Positions 10,615 to 18,988 of a stretch of 64,000 bases of DNA are shown one piece after another. The translations under genes were made by a program, and so were the position numbers. Under the pieces are notes generated by a model that saw only the letters and a program-made list of their open reading frames with translations, did no database searches and had not been told where the DNA came from. How positions within the stretch are numbered: position 1 is the stretch's first letter; every line of letters starts with the position of its first letter. The stretch is taken from contig CBDAPZ010000001.1 in NCBI GenBank assembly GCA_965198855.1, forward strand, positions 496,001-560,000, in the 5' to 3' direction. The stretch comes from BOG-908 sp965198855 (GTDB lineage Bacteria > Pseudomonadota > Alphaproteobacteria > Acetobacterales > Acetobacteraceae).

Positions 10615-11402
10615 GGCGCACGCATGTCCAGGCCAGGCCGTGCCGCCAACAACGCCCGCGTATAAGGATGCCGCGGTGCGCGATAAAGATCGTCCACAGC
10701 CGCGTCCTCGACAATCCTGCCGGACTTCATCACCAGCACGCGATCCACGATGCCGGCCATCAAGGCGAGGTCGTGCGTCACCCAGATCAGCCCCGTCCCA
10801 CGCTCGCGTCGCAACTGGGCGATCAGGCGCACGATCTCCGCCTGAACGGTGGGATCCAGCGCGGTGGTGGGTTCGTCGGCAATGAGCAACGCAGGGTCGC
10901 CGGCGAGCGCCTGCGCAATCATCACGCGCTGACGCATGCCGCCTGAGAACTCATGCGGATATTGTCGCGCACGCCGCGCCGGTTCGGTAATGCCGACCTG
11001 TGTCAAAAGCCGCAGAGCTTCGAGATCGGCTGCATGACGAGAGAGGCCGCGATGCCGCGTGAGAACTTCGGCGATCTGCTTGCCGATACGCATCAGCGGA
11101 TTAAGCGCTGTCAGTGGATCTTGGAAGATCATCGCGATCCCGCCGCCACGCAGGTCGCGCAACGCGCCGTCGGAAAGCCGCATGATGTCTTGGCCGCGAA
11201 ATGCCAGCGCCCGCGCGCTGATCGTGGTTCCGGCCGGGTGCAGCCGCAAAGCGGCCAGTATGGTCGCGGATTTGCCAGAGCCGCTCTCGCCGACAATCCC
11301 GATCGCTTCACCCTCGCCCAACGCAAAGGATATATCGTCCACAGCCAGCGTTTTGCCAAAGCAGATGGTTAGGCCTGACACTTCCAGCAACGGCGCGGTC
11401 AT
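10611..11402 (-). CDS. Oligopeptide-type ABC importer ATPase (DppD-like), short form
   Basis: The 263-residue product has Walker A GESGSGKSA, Q-loop FQDPLTALNP, signature FSGGMRQR and Walker B LIADEPTTALD. It ends soon after HPYTRALLAARPGLDM and lacks the 50-60-residue C-terminal cysteine extension usual in DppD. The ATG at 11402 overlaps the stop of the permease gene (ATGA). In the second Dpp operon of this window (58.7-63.6 kb) it is the other ATPase that is short. Confidence 0.9.
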   Translation of the reverse strand: MTAPLLEVSGLTICFGKTLAVDDISFALGEGEAIGIVGESGSGKSATILAALRLHPAGTTISARALAFRGQDIMRLSDGALRDLRGGGIAMIFQDPLTALNPLMRIGKQIAEVLTRHRGLSRHAADLEALRLLTQVGITEPARRARQYPHEFSGGMRQRVMIAQALAGDPALLIADEPTTALDPTVQAEIVRLIAQLRRERGTGLIWVTHDLALMAGIVDRVLVMKSGRIVEDAAVDDLYRAPRHPYTRALLAARPGLDMRAP

Positions 11403-12241
11403 CCGGCACGCGGATCCAGCCGGGTGCCAAGCCAATCGCCCAGCAGATTGACGCCCAAAACGGTAATGGCAATGGCAATGCCCGGGAAGGTCGCCATCCA
11501 CCACGCCGTCTGCAGGTAATTGCGGCCCAGATTGAGCATCGCCCCCCATGACGGGATTGTAGGATCCACACCCACACCGAGAAAGCTCAGCGCCGCCTCG
11601 GTCAGGATCGCCTGCGCTGCCGAAAAGCTGCCCACCACGACGATGCTTGGCAGCACAGCAGGCAATAAATAGCGCCGCAACAGCCTGCCGGGCCCCACGC
11701 CTACCGACTGCGCCGCCAGAATGAAATCCTGCGACCGCAAGCTCATCGCCTGGCTACGCACCACCCGCGCATAATTCACCCATGTCGCCAGCGCGAGCAC
11801 GCCCACCACCGGCAGAAATCCGCCACCAAAAACCGCCAGCAGAAAAATGGCAAAGAGGGTGAAAGGGAACGCGAGCTGCACCTCGATCAACCAGGAAATG
11901 ACCGTGTCTACCGCGCCACCGAAATACCCCGCGCACAAGCCGAGCGTGCCGCCGATCACCGCGCCTAATAGGGCCGCAGCAAGTCCCACGCTCAGCGAAA
12001 TGCGCGCGCCCCAGACGATGCGCGAAAACACATCACGGCCGACATTGTCCGTGCCGAGTAGATGACGGGTGGAACCGGTGGCCTCCCAAGCCGGTGGCAG
12101 AAGCCGTTCCCGCAGCGCTATCGCGGTGGGTTTGTAGGGTGCGATCACAGGTGCGGCGACGGCGGAGAGCAGGACGAGCGTAAGTAAGACAAGGCAAGCA
12201 GTTCTTTTTTGAAAAACAGAACCAAAAAACGTTTGCGTCAT
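11399..12241 (-). CDS. Oligopeptide-type ABC importer permease (DppC-like) with repeat-encoded N-terminus
   Basis: A 280-residue inner-membrane permease of the DppC type: a periplasmic loop with HLLGTDNVGRDVFSR and a cytoplasmic EAA loop (VGPGRLLRRYLLP). The ATG at 12241 overlaps the DppB stop (ATGA). The first codons (MTQTFFGSVFQKRTAC) lie in the arm of an AT-rich hairpin element at 12191-12236, read in its FFGSFFQKRTAC frame, and lead straight into the first membrane segment. The natural N-terminus was therefore replaced, or extended, by repeat DNA. The rest of the protein looks intact. Confidence 0.9.
   Translation of the reverse strand: MTQTFFGSVFQKRTACLVLLTLVLLSAVAAPVIAPYKPTAIALRERLLPPAWEATGSTRHLLGTDNVGRDVFSRIVWGARISLSVGLAAALLGAVIGGTLGLCAGYFGGAVDTVISWLIEVQLAFPFTLFAIFLLAVFGGGFLPVVGVLALATWVNYARVVRSQAMSLRSQDFILAAQSVGVGPGRLLRRYLLPAVLPSIVVVGSFSAAQAILTEAALSFLGVGVDPTIPSWGAMLNLGRNYLQTAWWMATFPGIAIAITVLGVNLLGDWLGTRLDPRAG
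12191..12236. repeat. AT-rich hairpin element, copy 3 (single arm, inside a gene)
   Basis: One arm only: aggcaagca, stem GTTCTTTTTT / AAAAACAGAAC (12201-12222, one mismatch), then CAAAAAACGTTTGCG. It lies within the first codons of the DppC-like gene on the opposite strand. No spacer or second arm follows. Confidence 0.85.
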
Positions 12242-13158
12242 GAGCGCTGCATCCGCGGGTCGATCCGTGCGCAAAGCGTGTCGACACACAGATTTATCAA
12301 CACGAAGCCTAGGCCGGCGATGAAGACCGTTCCTTGCAACAATGGAAAATCGCGTTCGCCCAGCGCCGTCACCGCCAGGCGGCCGATGCCGGGCCAGGCG
12401 AAAACCACCTCGACAACAACAGCCGAGGACATGAGGTCACCAAGTTCTAGCCCGGCCATAGTGACCACGGGAACAAGAACGTTCCGCAGCGCATGCACCC
12501 ATACGATGCGCGCTTCCCGCAAACCCTTGGCGCGCGCAGTGCGGATATAATCCGATCGCAGCGCCTGCCCCATGCCAGACATCACCAGCCTGCCAAGCCG
12601 CGCGATGCTTTGCAGCGACAACGTAATGGCGGGCAGAACCAAGGCCAACCCGCCAAAACCATCCACCGGCAGCAGACGCAGATGGACCGCGAACGCCAGC
12701 ACCAGCATCAGCCCAAGCCAGAACGACGGCACGGCCAATCCTATCACTGAAAACACCTGCAGGGCCGCCGCCGCGGCCCCGCCGCGGGCGGCAGCGACCA
12801 CGCCAAGCGGGATACCAGTGAACAAGGCGATCGCAAACGCAGTGCCTGCCAGCAGCAACGTCGCCGGCAGGCGTGCGAGCACCAGCGAGGCGACACTCTG
12901 TCGGTAGATGAAGGAGTCTCCGAAATCGCCCTCCAACGCATGGCCGAGGAAGGTGGCGTATTGGCGGGTGAGTGGCTGGTCGAGGCCAAGATGGGCGCGC
13001 ATCTGGTCGCGTGCCGCCTGGCTGGCGCTGGGCGAGAGCAGCAAAGCCACCGGGTCGCCGGTGGCGTGCCCGACTGCAAAGGTCGCCATGCTGACACCGA
13101 GCAGAACGGCCAAGGCGCGCAGGCAACGCTGTAGCGCGGGAAAGGCGCTGCGCCTCAC
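12238..13158 (-). CDS. Oligopeptide-type ABC importer permease (DppB-like)
   Basis: A 306-residue inner-membrane permease. The DppB N-terminal pattern (hydrophobic segment, then GDPVALLL...LGLDQPLTRQYATFL and GDFGDSF) is followed by the permease core with the EAA loop SDYIRTARAKGL. The start is taken as GTG at 13158, which overlaps the stop of the binding-protein gene (GTGA). The frame is open further upstream, but that part is a shadow of the binding-protein gene. It forms the membrane channel with the DppC-like protein. Confidence 0.88.
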   Translation of the reverse strand: MRRSAFPALQRCLRALAVLLGVSMATFAVGHATGDPVALLLSPSASQAARDQMRAHLGLDQPLTRQYATFLGHALEGDFGDSFIYRQSVASLVLARLPATLLLAGTAFAIALFTGIPLGVVAAARGGAAAAALQVFSVIGLAVPSFWLGLMLVLAFAVHLRLLPVDGFGGLALVLPAITLSLQSIARLGRLVMSGMGQALRSDYIRTARAKGLREARIVWVHALRNVLVPVVTMAGLELGDLMSSAVVVEVVFAWPGIGRLAVTALGERDFPLLQGTVFIAGLGFVLINLCVDTLCARIDPRMQRS

Positions 13159-14660
13159 GAGGCGGCCAGCTTTGCTTGATAGAGCTCCACATATTCGTCC
13201 GCGCGCGGCGTGTAGAGCAGGCGATTGGAAAGGCCGTTGATCTCCGGCAGGTGCCACAGATAAAGCCAGGGGCAATCTTCCCAGACAATTCCTTCAGCTT
13301 CGCGGAGCAGTGAGTTGCGGAGTGTCTCGTCTTGCGTAACGGCGGCGCTCTTGACCAAATGATCGAAAGCCGGATTGTTGTAGCCGCTCGCATTGTCCAC
13401 CGCGTCGCTCGTAAAAATGACGAGTTCGACCAGCGGCTCTATCAGCGCGCCGAAACCGTAGAAATACAGCCCGGGAAACGCACGGGCGCGCAGCGTTTCG
13501 GCGAAATGGCCGCTTTCATAGGCGACGACATTCGCCAGCAGCCCGATGGCGCCAAGGTAGGCGGCCACCACCTCGCAGCTTTCCAGCGCATCGGAATATT
13601 TCGAATCGAACGCGATCTCCACGGCAAAACCCTCATGCCCGGCGTCGCGCAGCAGGGCGGCGGCCCGTGCGGGATCGTAGGCAAAAGGATGCAGCGACGG
13701 ATCGTTGTTCGGCGGGTTCACGACCGAGGCCATCGGCGACGCCATGCCGCGCTCTAGCGTATCGATCATCGTCGCGACATCGACGGCATGGTTGATCGCC
13801 TGCCGCACCCGCTGGACTTTCAGCGGCGCGATGCCGGCTTGGGAAAACCCCATATGCATCTTGCGTAGTCCCGGCACTTGCACGGCGTGCGAGAGGCCGG
13901 AGGCAGCGCTGCCTGCATTGTCGGGATCGAGCCCCGGCACGAGATCGACGCTGCCGGCGCGCAGTTCGTTCAGCCGCGAAGACTGTTCAGGCACGGCGCG
14001 AAAGATCACGTCGCGTATCGGCGGCGGCCCCGCCCAATGGGCGTCGTTGGCAGTCAGCGTCACGTGGTCGCCCTGCTGCCATTCCACGAAGCTGTAAGGG
14101 CCGGAACCGATCGGATGTGCGCCGATCACGGCGGCCGGCGTCTCGGCAAGATAGCGCGGCGGTGCGATGAACGCTTCCTCGAGCCAGTAAAGCATCGTGA
14201 CGGTAGGCCCGTCCGTGGTGAAGTCGACGGTGAGCGTATCGCGCGCCGCCACCTGGCGCAGATTGGTTTGTTGCCACAGCTGGCTTTCGCCGTTGAAGGG
14301 CGAGATGTTCATGCGTTCGATGCTGGCCACCACTGCCTGCGCATCGCATGCCTCGCCGTTCTGGAAATGCACCCCCGGCCGCAGATCAAACCGCCACGTA
14401 TTCGCCGTCGGCTGTTCCCAGCCAAGTGCCAGCCGCGGTTCATGCGTGCCGTCCGGGCGCCGTCGCACCAGGCTGTCGAAGATGGACCAGATGATGCTGC
14501 CGATCGGATGATTGTTGCGGATCAAATGCGGATCGAGCGTTGTCACGTCCTCGTCCGAAGCCACCACCACCGGCCGCCCTCCCTGCGCCGGCAGAAAAGG
14601 CAGTGCTGCTGCGCCAAACCCGAATTGGCGCCGCGAGAGCAGGATGGCCCGCTCGCTCAA
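13155..14660 (-). CDS. Oligopeptide-type ABC importer solute-binding protein (SBP_bac_5)
   Basis: A 501-residue periplasmic binding protein. SRRQFGFGAAALPFLPA near the N-terminus looks like a Tat-type twin-arginine signal. The body shows family landmarks: TLDPHLIRNN, WRFDLRPGVHFQNGEACDAQAVVASI, GSGPYSFVEWQQGD, VRQAINHAVD. The most upstream start codon in frame is TTG at 14660, with AAGGAAG about 11 bases before it; no ATG lies upstream. It is 28 bp behind the DeoR regulator gene and is probably in the same transcript. The ligand is unknown: peptides, opines and sugars are all bound by this family. Confidence 0.88.
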   Translation of the reverse strand: MSERAILLSRRQFGFGAAALPFLPAQGGRPVVVASDEDVTTLDPHLIRNNHPIGSIIWSIFDSLVRRRPDGTHEPRLALGWEQPTANTWRFDLRPGVHFQNGEACDAQAVVASIERMNISPFNGESQLWQQTNLRQVAARDTLTVDFTTDGPTVTMLYWLEEAFIAPPRYLAETPAAVIGAHPIGSGPYSFVEWQQGDHVTLTANDAHWAGPPPIRDVIFRAVPEQSSRLNELRAGSVDLVPGLDPDNAGSAASGLSHAVQVPGLRKMHMGFSQAGIAPLKVQRVRQAINHAVDVATMIDTLERGMASPMASVVNPPNNDPSLHPFAYDPARAAALLRDAGHEGFAVEIAFDSKYSDALESCEVVAAYLGAIGLLANVVAYESGHFAETLRARAFPGLYFYGFGALIEPLVELVIFTSDAVDNASGYNNPAFDHLVKSAAVTQDETLRNSLLREAEGIVWEDCPWLYLWHLPEINGLSNRLLYTPRADEYVELYQAKLAAS

Positions 14661-14688
14661 GGGTTTCGCATCTTCCTTCAGGGCACGC

Positions 14689-15462
14689 TCACGCGGTGAT
14701 CACATTGAGGCCGGCTGCCTCCAGCGGCCGCAGGCTGGCAGGGCTGGCGCCGCTATCGGTGATGAGCAGTTCGGCATCGGCAATGTCCATGATCTTTGCG
14801 GTGGCGACATGGCCGATCTTGCCGTGATCGGCGAGGAACACGATGCGCGACGCAGCCGCGGCGATGGCATGTTTCACCTCCGCCTCCTCCCAGCTCTGCG
14901 TCGTGAATCCCTTGCGGGCATCCACGCCTGAACAGGCGATGAAAGCGACATCGGCGTTGAGCTGCCGCAGCAGCGTGGTGGCGAAAGGCGGGATCAGGCA
15001 GCGCTGCGGCTTGGCGACAGTGCCGCCGGTGATCACCACCTTCACGCCCATATGCGATTCCAGCACCAGCGCCACATCGAGCGCCGGGGTAATCACGGCG
15101 ACGTCTTGCAGCTGCGGCGGCAGCGCACGGGCGAGTGCCAACGTGGTGCTACCTGCATCGATGATGATGGTCTCCCCATCGCGCACCAGGCTCGCCGCAA
15201 GCTCGCCGATGCGTTGCTTCTCCGCCTCGAAGGCGGTGTTGAGCGGATGCAGGGAGCGCTGGAAGCGGGCAGGGCGCACGGCAATGGCCCCGCCACGCAG
15301 GCGGCGCAACACCTGCTGACGCTCGAGCACATCGAGGTCGTTGCGTATCGTCACCACCGAGACGCCCAGCGACTCCGACAAGGCGGCGACGCTGACCCGG
15401 CCTTCGGTCCGGAGTAGGTCGGTGATCTCCTTGTGGCGGCTGACCGCACCGAACGCTGTCAT
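14689..15462 (-). CDS. DeoR/GlpR family transcriptional regulator
   Basis: The 257-residue product has an N-terminal winged helix (residues 8-60, with VSVAALSESLGVSVVTIRND as the recognition part). A sugar-phosphate-sensing DeoRC domain follows (IDAGSTTLALARAL, VITGGTV, ACSGVD, ADHGKIG). Such regulators usually repress and are released by a phosphorylated sugar. It is first in the leftward importer operon and divergent from the SIS/SIS/kinase operon, so it probably controls both. A sugar phosphate made by the kinase would be the natural inducer. Confidence 0.9.
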   Translation of the reverse strand: MTAFGAVSRHKEITDLLRTEGRVSVAALSESLGVSVVTIRNDLDVLERQQVLRRLRGGAIAVRPARFQRSLHPLNTAFEAEKQRIGELAASLVRDGETIIIDAGSTTLALARALPPQLQDVAVITPALDVALVLESHMGVKVVITGGTVAKPQRCLIPPFATTLLRQLNADVAFIACSGVDARKGFTTQSWEEAEVKHAIAAAASRIVFLADHGKIGHVATAKIMDIADAELLITDSGASPASLRPLEAAGLNVITA

Positions 15463-15551
15463 GACGAACTTTCTCGCAGCAAGGGGACGGACTTACGTTT
15501 TCTATCGCAAACGGCGTTGCGCGCCAGACGGAAATTCATCTCATCTCGGGT

Positions 15552-15634
15552 CGAAACTCATATTGCCTGGTTTTATGGCGATTGCGCTACACCCGAAACA
15601 TCTTCTCTTGCTTTTTTTTAGCCGACTTTCGAAG
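15552..15634. promoter_or_regulatory. CGAAA-type repeats between DeoR regulator and SIS operon
   Basis: In the 207-bp divergent region, CGAAAC occurs at 15552-15557 and 15594-15599, with an inverted CTTTCGAAG at 15626-15634. DeoR/GlpR-type repressors often bind short repeats of this kind. An ACTTTCTCG near 15467 may be a further weak copy. The assignment rests on recurrence only. Confidence 0.3.
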
Positions 15635-15669
15635 ATATTTCTTGTGGGTGGCGGCTGGTCCGAAGCAGG

Positions 15670-16785
15670 TTGCTGCCGTCTCTTCCGGAATTGCCCATGC
15701 CGCCCGCACCGATGCTGTCCGATATCTTGCGCCAGCCGGCGGTTCTACGCGGCCTCCTGGCACGGCGGGACGAGTTCATTGCCCGCGGCCGGGCGACGCT
15801 GATGCCGCACTCCGGCGGACGGTTGTTCGCGTTCGGCTGCGGCGACGGATGGTTTGCCGCACGCGCCGTGTCCGGCATGGCGGGCCGAGCCTATGTGGCC
15901 GCAACGAGCCTGGAGATGGTGCTGTCACGCGCGCATCTGGGCGAAGGCGACCGTGCGGTTGCGATATCGATGTCCGGCAGTGTCGACAGAACCAACGAGG
16001 CCGCAGCCTGCCTCGCCGGCGCCGGCGGGCTGTGCGTCGCGCTGAGCAACGAGGATGGCGGCATGCTCGGCGGGATCGCCGCCGAGGTCGCGAGCCTGTA
16101 TGTGCCCGACGTCGAAAAATTCCTCACCGGAACCACGCGGTATAGCGCCACGGTGCTGGCGCTGATGTTCCTGCTCGAAGGAGCCGGCGTGGCGGCCTTC
16201 GCGGAACAGGGAGCGAACCTGTCGGCCTTCGTGGCGGAAACCCTCGAGAAGATCCTGACGGTGTCGTCGGATTTTTGTGAAAGGCTTTGCCCCAATCTGG
16301 TGCAAGGCGGTCTCGGCGGCATACGGCTGCTGGGCGCGGGAGCTGATTGGGCAACCGCCGATTACGGCGCGGCCAAATTGCTGAAGCTGGTTAATCTGCC
16401 GGTGTGGAGCGGCGAGATCGAGGAATTTGCCCATAGCCAGTTCTGGGGCGTGCGGCAGAACGAGTTGATCGTTTTGCTCGCGGGAAGCCACGCCGCCGCC
16501 GCACTCGCGGAGAATGCCGCTTCTGCGCTGAAGGAGGCCGGCATGCCGTGCCTTGCGATCGAGAGCGCAGGTGCCGCGATCCCGTCGGCCAAATGGCGCC
16601 TTTCCCTGCCTGTATCGCCGGTGTATTTGGCGCCGCTCGCTCTTGCGGCCCCTTTGCAGATGCTGGCTTATCATCTTGCAAAGGCAACCGGCGGCAGCCC
16701 GGACATACGGCAGGACGTGGCCGATCCGGGCCGCTTCCTGGCGGCACAAATGCTTAGCCGGCGCTGTGAATTGGTGGATGCGTGA
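15670..16785 (+). CDS. SIS-domain sugar isomerase/deglycase-like protein
   Basis: A 371-residue cytoplasmic protein with two SIS (phosphosugar-binding) halves. The first is around residues 50-150, with FAFGCGDGWFAARA and ISMSGSVDRTNEAA, the usual serine-rich phosphate loop. The second lies around 210-330, with EIEEFAHSQFWGVRQNE. SIS proteins of this size include FrlB/GfrF-type deglycases, which split phosphorylated Amadori compounds, and GlmS-like isomerases without the glutaminase part. Start alternatives are ATGs at residues 10 and 15. A second SIS gene and a PfkB kinase follow immediately. Confidence 0.82.
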   Translation: MLPSLPELPMPPAPMLSDILRQPAVLRGLLARRDEFIARGRATLMPHSGGRLFAFGCGDGWFAARAVSGMAGRAYVAATSLEMVLSRAHLGEGDRAVAISMSGSVDRTNEAAACLAGAGGLCVALSNEDGGMLGGIAAEVASLYVPDVEKFLTGTTRYSATVLALMFLLEGAGVAAFAEQGANLSAFVAETLEKILTVSSDFCERLCPNLVQGGLGGIRLLGAGADWATADYGAAKLLKLVNLPVWSGEIEEFAHSQFWGVRQNELIVLLAGSHAAAALAENAASALKEAGMPCLAIESAGAAIPSAKWRLSLPVSPVYLAPLALAAPLQMLAYHLAKATGGSPDIRQDVADPGRFLAAQMLSRRCELVDA

Positions 16786-17963
16786 TGGCGGAATTCCTGA
16801 CACCTCTGCTAGCGGAAAACTCGCCGCTCGATGCACGCGGCCGCGAGATCGTAACGCATCTGTTCCGGGCCGAGCAGGCGCTGATGGCAGCACTGCCGAC
16901 CGACGACCCGCGCGACCCGAAGCGCCTGCATCGCGTCAAGCTCACCCATGCCGAGATGTTCGGCCAACCCGAGGCGATCCGCACCACCTTGCACCAAGAG
17001 CGCGACGCGATCGACCGTGTCGCCGTCTCGCTCGCCGTGCATCGTTTCGATCGCGTCGTTCTGACCGGATGCGGCGACAGCCTGGCGGTGATGCACGGCG
17101 TGCGCCTGCTGCTCGAGACGATGTTGCAGGTTCCGTGTGAACCCGTGCAGGCGCTCGACCTCGCCTATTATCAGAATGCTTTGCTGGGACCGGGCACGCT
17201 GGTCGTTTGTCTCAGTTCTAGCGGCACGACCACGCGCACGGTGGAGGCGCTGCTGATGGCACGCGCACGCGGCGCTGTGACTCTGGCCCTGAGCAATACG
17301 CCCGGCTCCGTGCTGATGCAGGAGGCGACATATGGGTTGCTGATCCATGCGCAGCGCAAAGGCTGGCCGACCCAATCGAGCACAGCTGCCATGGCGCTGC
17401 TCTGCGCGCTCGGCGTGCGTCTGGGCATACTGCGCGGTGCAGCCGGCGCACAGGAACAGTCACAGGCGCTAGAGACGGTGCCGGAGGTGATGCAAACCGT
17501 TCTTTCCTTGAGCGATCCGATCATGCGAGAAGTCGCGCGTGCGCAATCGTCGCGTCCGATCTATCTCTACGCAGGCGGCGGCCCGGCTTACGCGGCCGCG
17601 ATGTTCGGTGCGACGAAGATGAAGGAGTGCTCGCCCGACCACGCGATGGCGATACCGCTTGAAGAGTTCCACCACTACAACTCGCAGAAAGCCGGCGATC
17701 CGCTTTTCGTCCTCGCTCCCGCGGGCCCGAGCGTGGCGCGCGCGCGGGACACGGCGGAAGAAGGAAAACGCTGGAAAGGCCGTATCTATGCGATCGTCAC
17801 CGGCGACGAGACGGCGCTCGATGATTGCAGCGACCTCGTGATCCGCCTTCCCGCACTGCCGGAGCGTTTTGCGGCTTTCCTGTTCACCCTACCCTTGCAG
17901 TTGTTCGCGTATCATACGGCGCTTGAGAAATTTCGAACGGCGGGCGCTGCCGTTGACGACTGA
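16785..17963 (+). CDS. SIS-domain sugar isomerase/deglycase-like protein, second copy
   Basis: About 392 residues with two SIS halves: LTGCGDSLAVMHG and CLSSSGTTTRTVEA in the first, YLYAGGGPAYAAAMFGATKMKE and PLEEFHHYNSQKAGDP in the second. The KMKE and EEFHH elements are those carrying catalytic glutamates/histidines in FrlB-type deglycases. The ATG at 16785 shares its A with the previous stop (TGATG); a GTG at 16782 is possible. It is clearly divergent from the first SIS protein, so the two probably handle different intermediates, as in glucoselysine pathways that use two deglycases. Confidence 0.85.
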   Translation: MAEFLTPLLAENSPLDARGREIVTHLFRAEQALMAALPTDDPRDPKRLHRVKLTHAEMFGQPEAIRTTLHQERDAIDRVAVSLAVHRFDRVVLTGCGDSLAVMHGVRLLLETMLQVPCEPVQALDLAYYQNALLGPGTLVVCLSSSGTTTRTVEALLMARARGAVTLALSNTPGSVLMQEATYGLLIHAQRKGWPTQSSTAAMALLCALGVRLGILRGAAGAQEQSQALETVPEVMQTVLSLSDPIMREVARAQSSRPIYLYAGGGPAYAAAMFGATKMKECSPDHAMAIPLEEFHHYNSQKAGDPLFVLAPAGPSVARARDTAEEGKRWKGRIYAIVTGDETALDDCSDLVIRLPALPERFAAFLFTLPLQLFAYHTALEKFRTAGAAVDD

Positions 17964-18846
17964 GACGCCGCCGCCGCTGGTTTGCTGCGGTAATCTGACG
18001 CTGGACGACGTGATCCTTCCCGACGGCAGGCAACAAACGGCCAGCGTGGGTGGTGATGCGCTCTACGGGGTGCTGGCGGCGCGCCTGTTCCTACCGGATG
18101 CGCAAATGGTGGCGCCAACCGGCTACGATCTGCCGGAGCATATCTGGGCGCTGATCGATGATGCAGGGCTTTCGCGTGCGGGCCTTTCTCCGCGAGACTG
18201 CCCAACCATCCATACGCGTGTCGCTTATCGGACGTCCGATCATCGCATCGTAACGTTGCTGTCCGATGAAGCAGATTTTGAAAAACTCTCGCCAAGAGGA
18301 CCGGACATACCGCCCTCTTTCCTGGGCGCACCTGCATGGCTCGTGCTTGCGATGACGCTGTCGGCACAATGCGATCTGGTGGCGGCGTTGCGCGCCTCCG
18401 GCGCGCCGCTCATTGGGCTCGATCTCCAGGAGGAGTATATTGCCGGCAACGAAAGCGTGATTCTCGATCTTGTCGGCCATGTGGATGTCTTCATGCCGAG
18501 CGAGGCGGAGATCCGGCTTCTGCTCGGCCATGATGATCCTCTTTCAGCCTGCGAGAGCTTTGCAGCACTCGGTCCGCGTGTGGTCGTCATCAAGCGGGGT
18601 GCAGCTGGATGTTTCGTATACGACGCGCTGCAGAAAACGCATTTTGCGTGTCCGGCGCGCGTTGCGAAGGTTGTAGATACAACAGGTGCCGGTGATGCCT
18701 TTTGCGCTGGCTTCATGGCCGGATTATCGGTGGACCGGAACGATCTGCGGCATGCCGCCGACCAAGGTGTGCTGGCGGCAAGCCTTGCCGTCTCGGCTTT
18801 TGGTGTTGCCGGCCTGAAAAGATCCTCCTCGATGCTGCTTTCCTAA
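17953..18846 (+). CDS. PfkB (ribokinase-like) family carbohydrate kinase
   Basis: About 297 residues. The N-terminal part holds CCGNLTLDDVILPDG and SVGGDALYGVLAA (substrate glycine pair). The C-terminal signature DTTGAGDAFCAGFMAG (about residue 240) carries the catalytic Asp. The best start is TTG at 17953, inside the last codons of the SIS gene; the ATG at 17869 would overlap that gene by about 95 bp. It is predicted to phosphorylate a sugar or sugar-amine so that the SIS proteins can cleave it, the FrlD role in fructoselysine use. The stop codon touches the next hairpin element. Confidence 0.85.
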   Translation: MTTETPPPLVCCGNLTLDDVILPDGRQQTASVGGDALYGVLAARLFLPDAQMVAPTGYDLPEHIWALIDDAGLSRAGLSPRDCPTIHTRVAYRTSDHRIVTLLSDEADFEKLSPRGPDIPPSFLGAPAWLVLAMTLSAQCDLVAALRASGAPLIGLDLQEEYIAGNESVILDLVGHVDVFMPSEAEIRLLLGHDDPLSACESFAALGPRVVVIKRGAAGCFVYDALQKTHFACPARVAKVVDTTGAGDAFCAGFMAGLSVDRNDLRHAADQGVLAASLAVSAFGVAGLKRSSSMLLS

Positions 18847-18958
18847 GGCAAGACGCACCGAGCTTTATATCGCTGTCGCGGTTCTTTCAGTCGCTGTACG
18901 CTAGAACATAAAAGTTTTTTGGTTCTTTTTTTCAAAAAAGAACTGCTTGTCTTGCCTT
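18845..18958. repeat. AT-rich double-hairpin element, copy 4
   Basis: The ends form a perfect 10-bp inverted repeat: AAGGCAAGAC at 18845-18854 and GTCTTGCCTT at 18949-18958. The left stem is missing; only AGCTTTATATCGCTGTCGCGGTTC of arm and spacer remains. The right arm is intact: cataaaagttttttgg, then a GTTCTTTTTTT / AAAAAAGAAC stem at about 18922-18943. The element begins inside the kinase stop codon. Confidence 0.85.
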
Positions 18959-18988
18959 CTGCTCACTTCATGTTCTGATGTGAGCACC

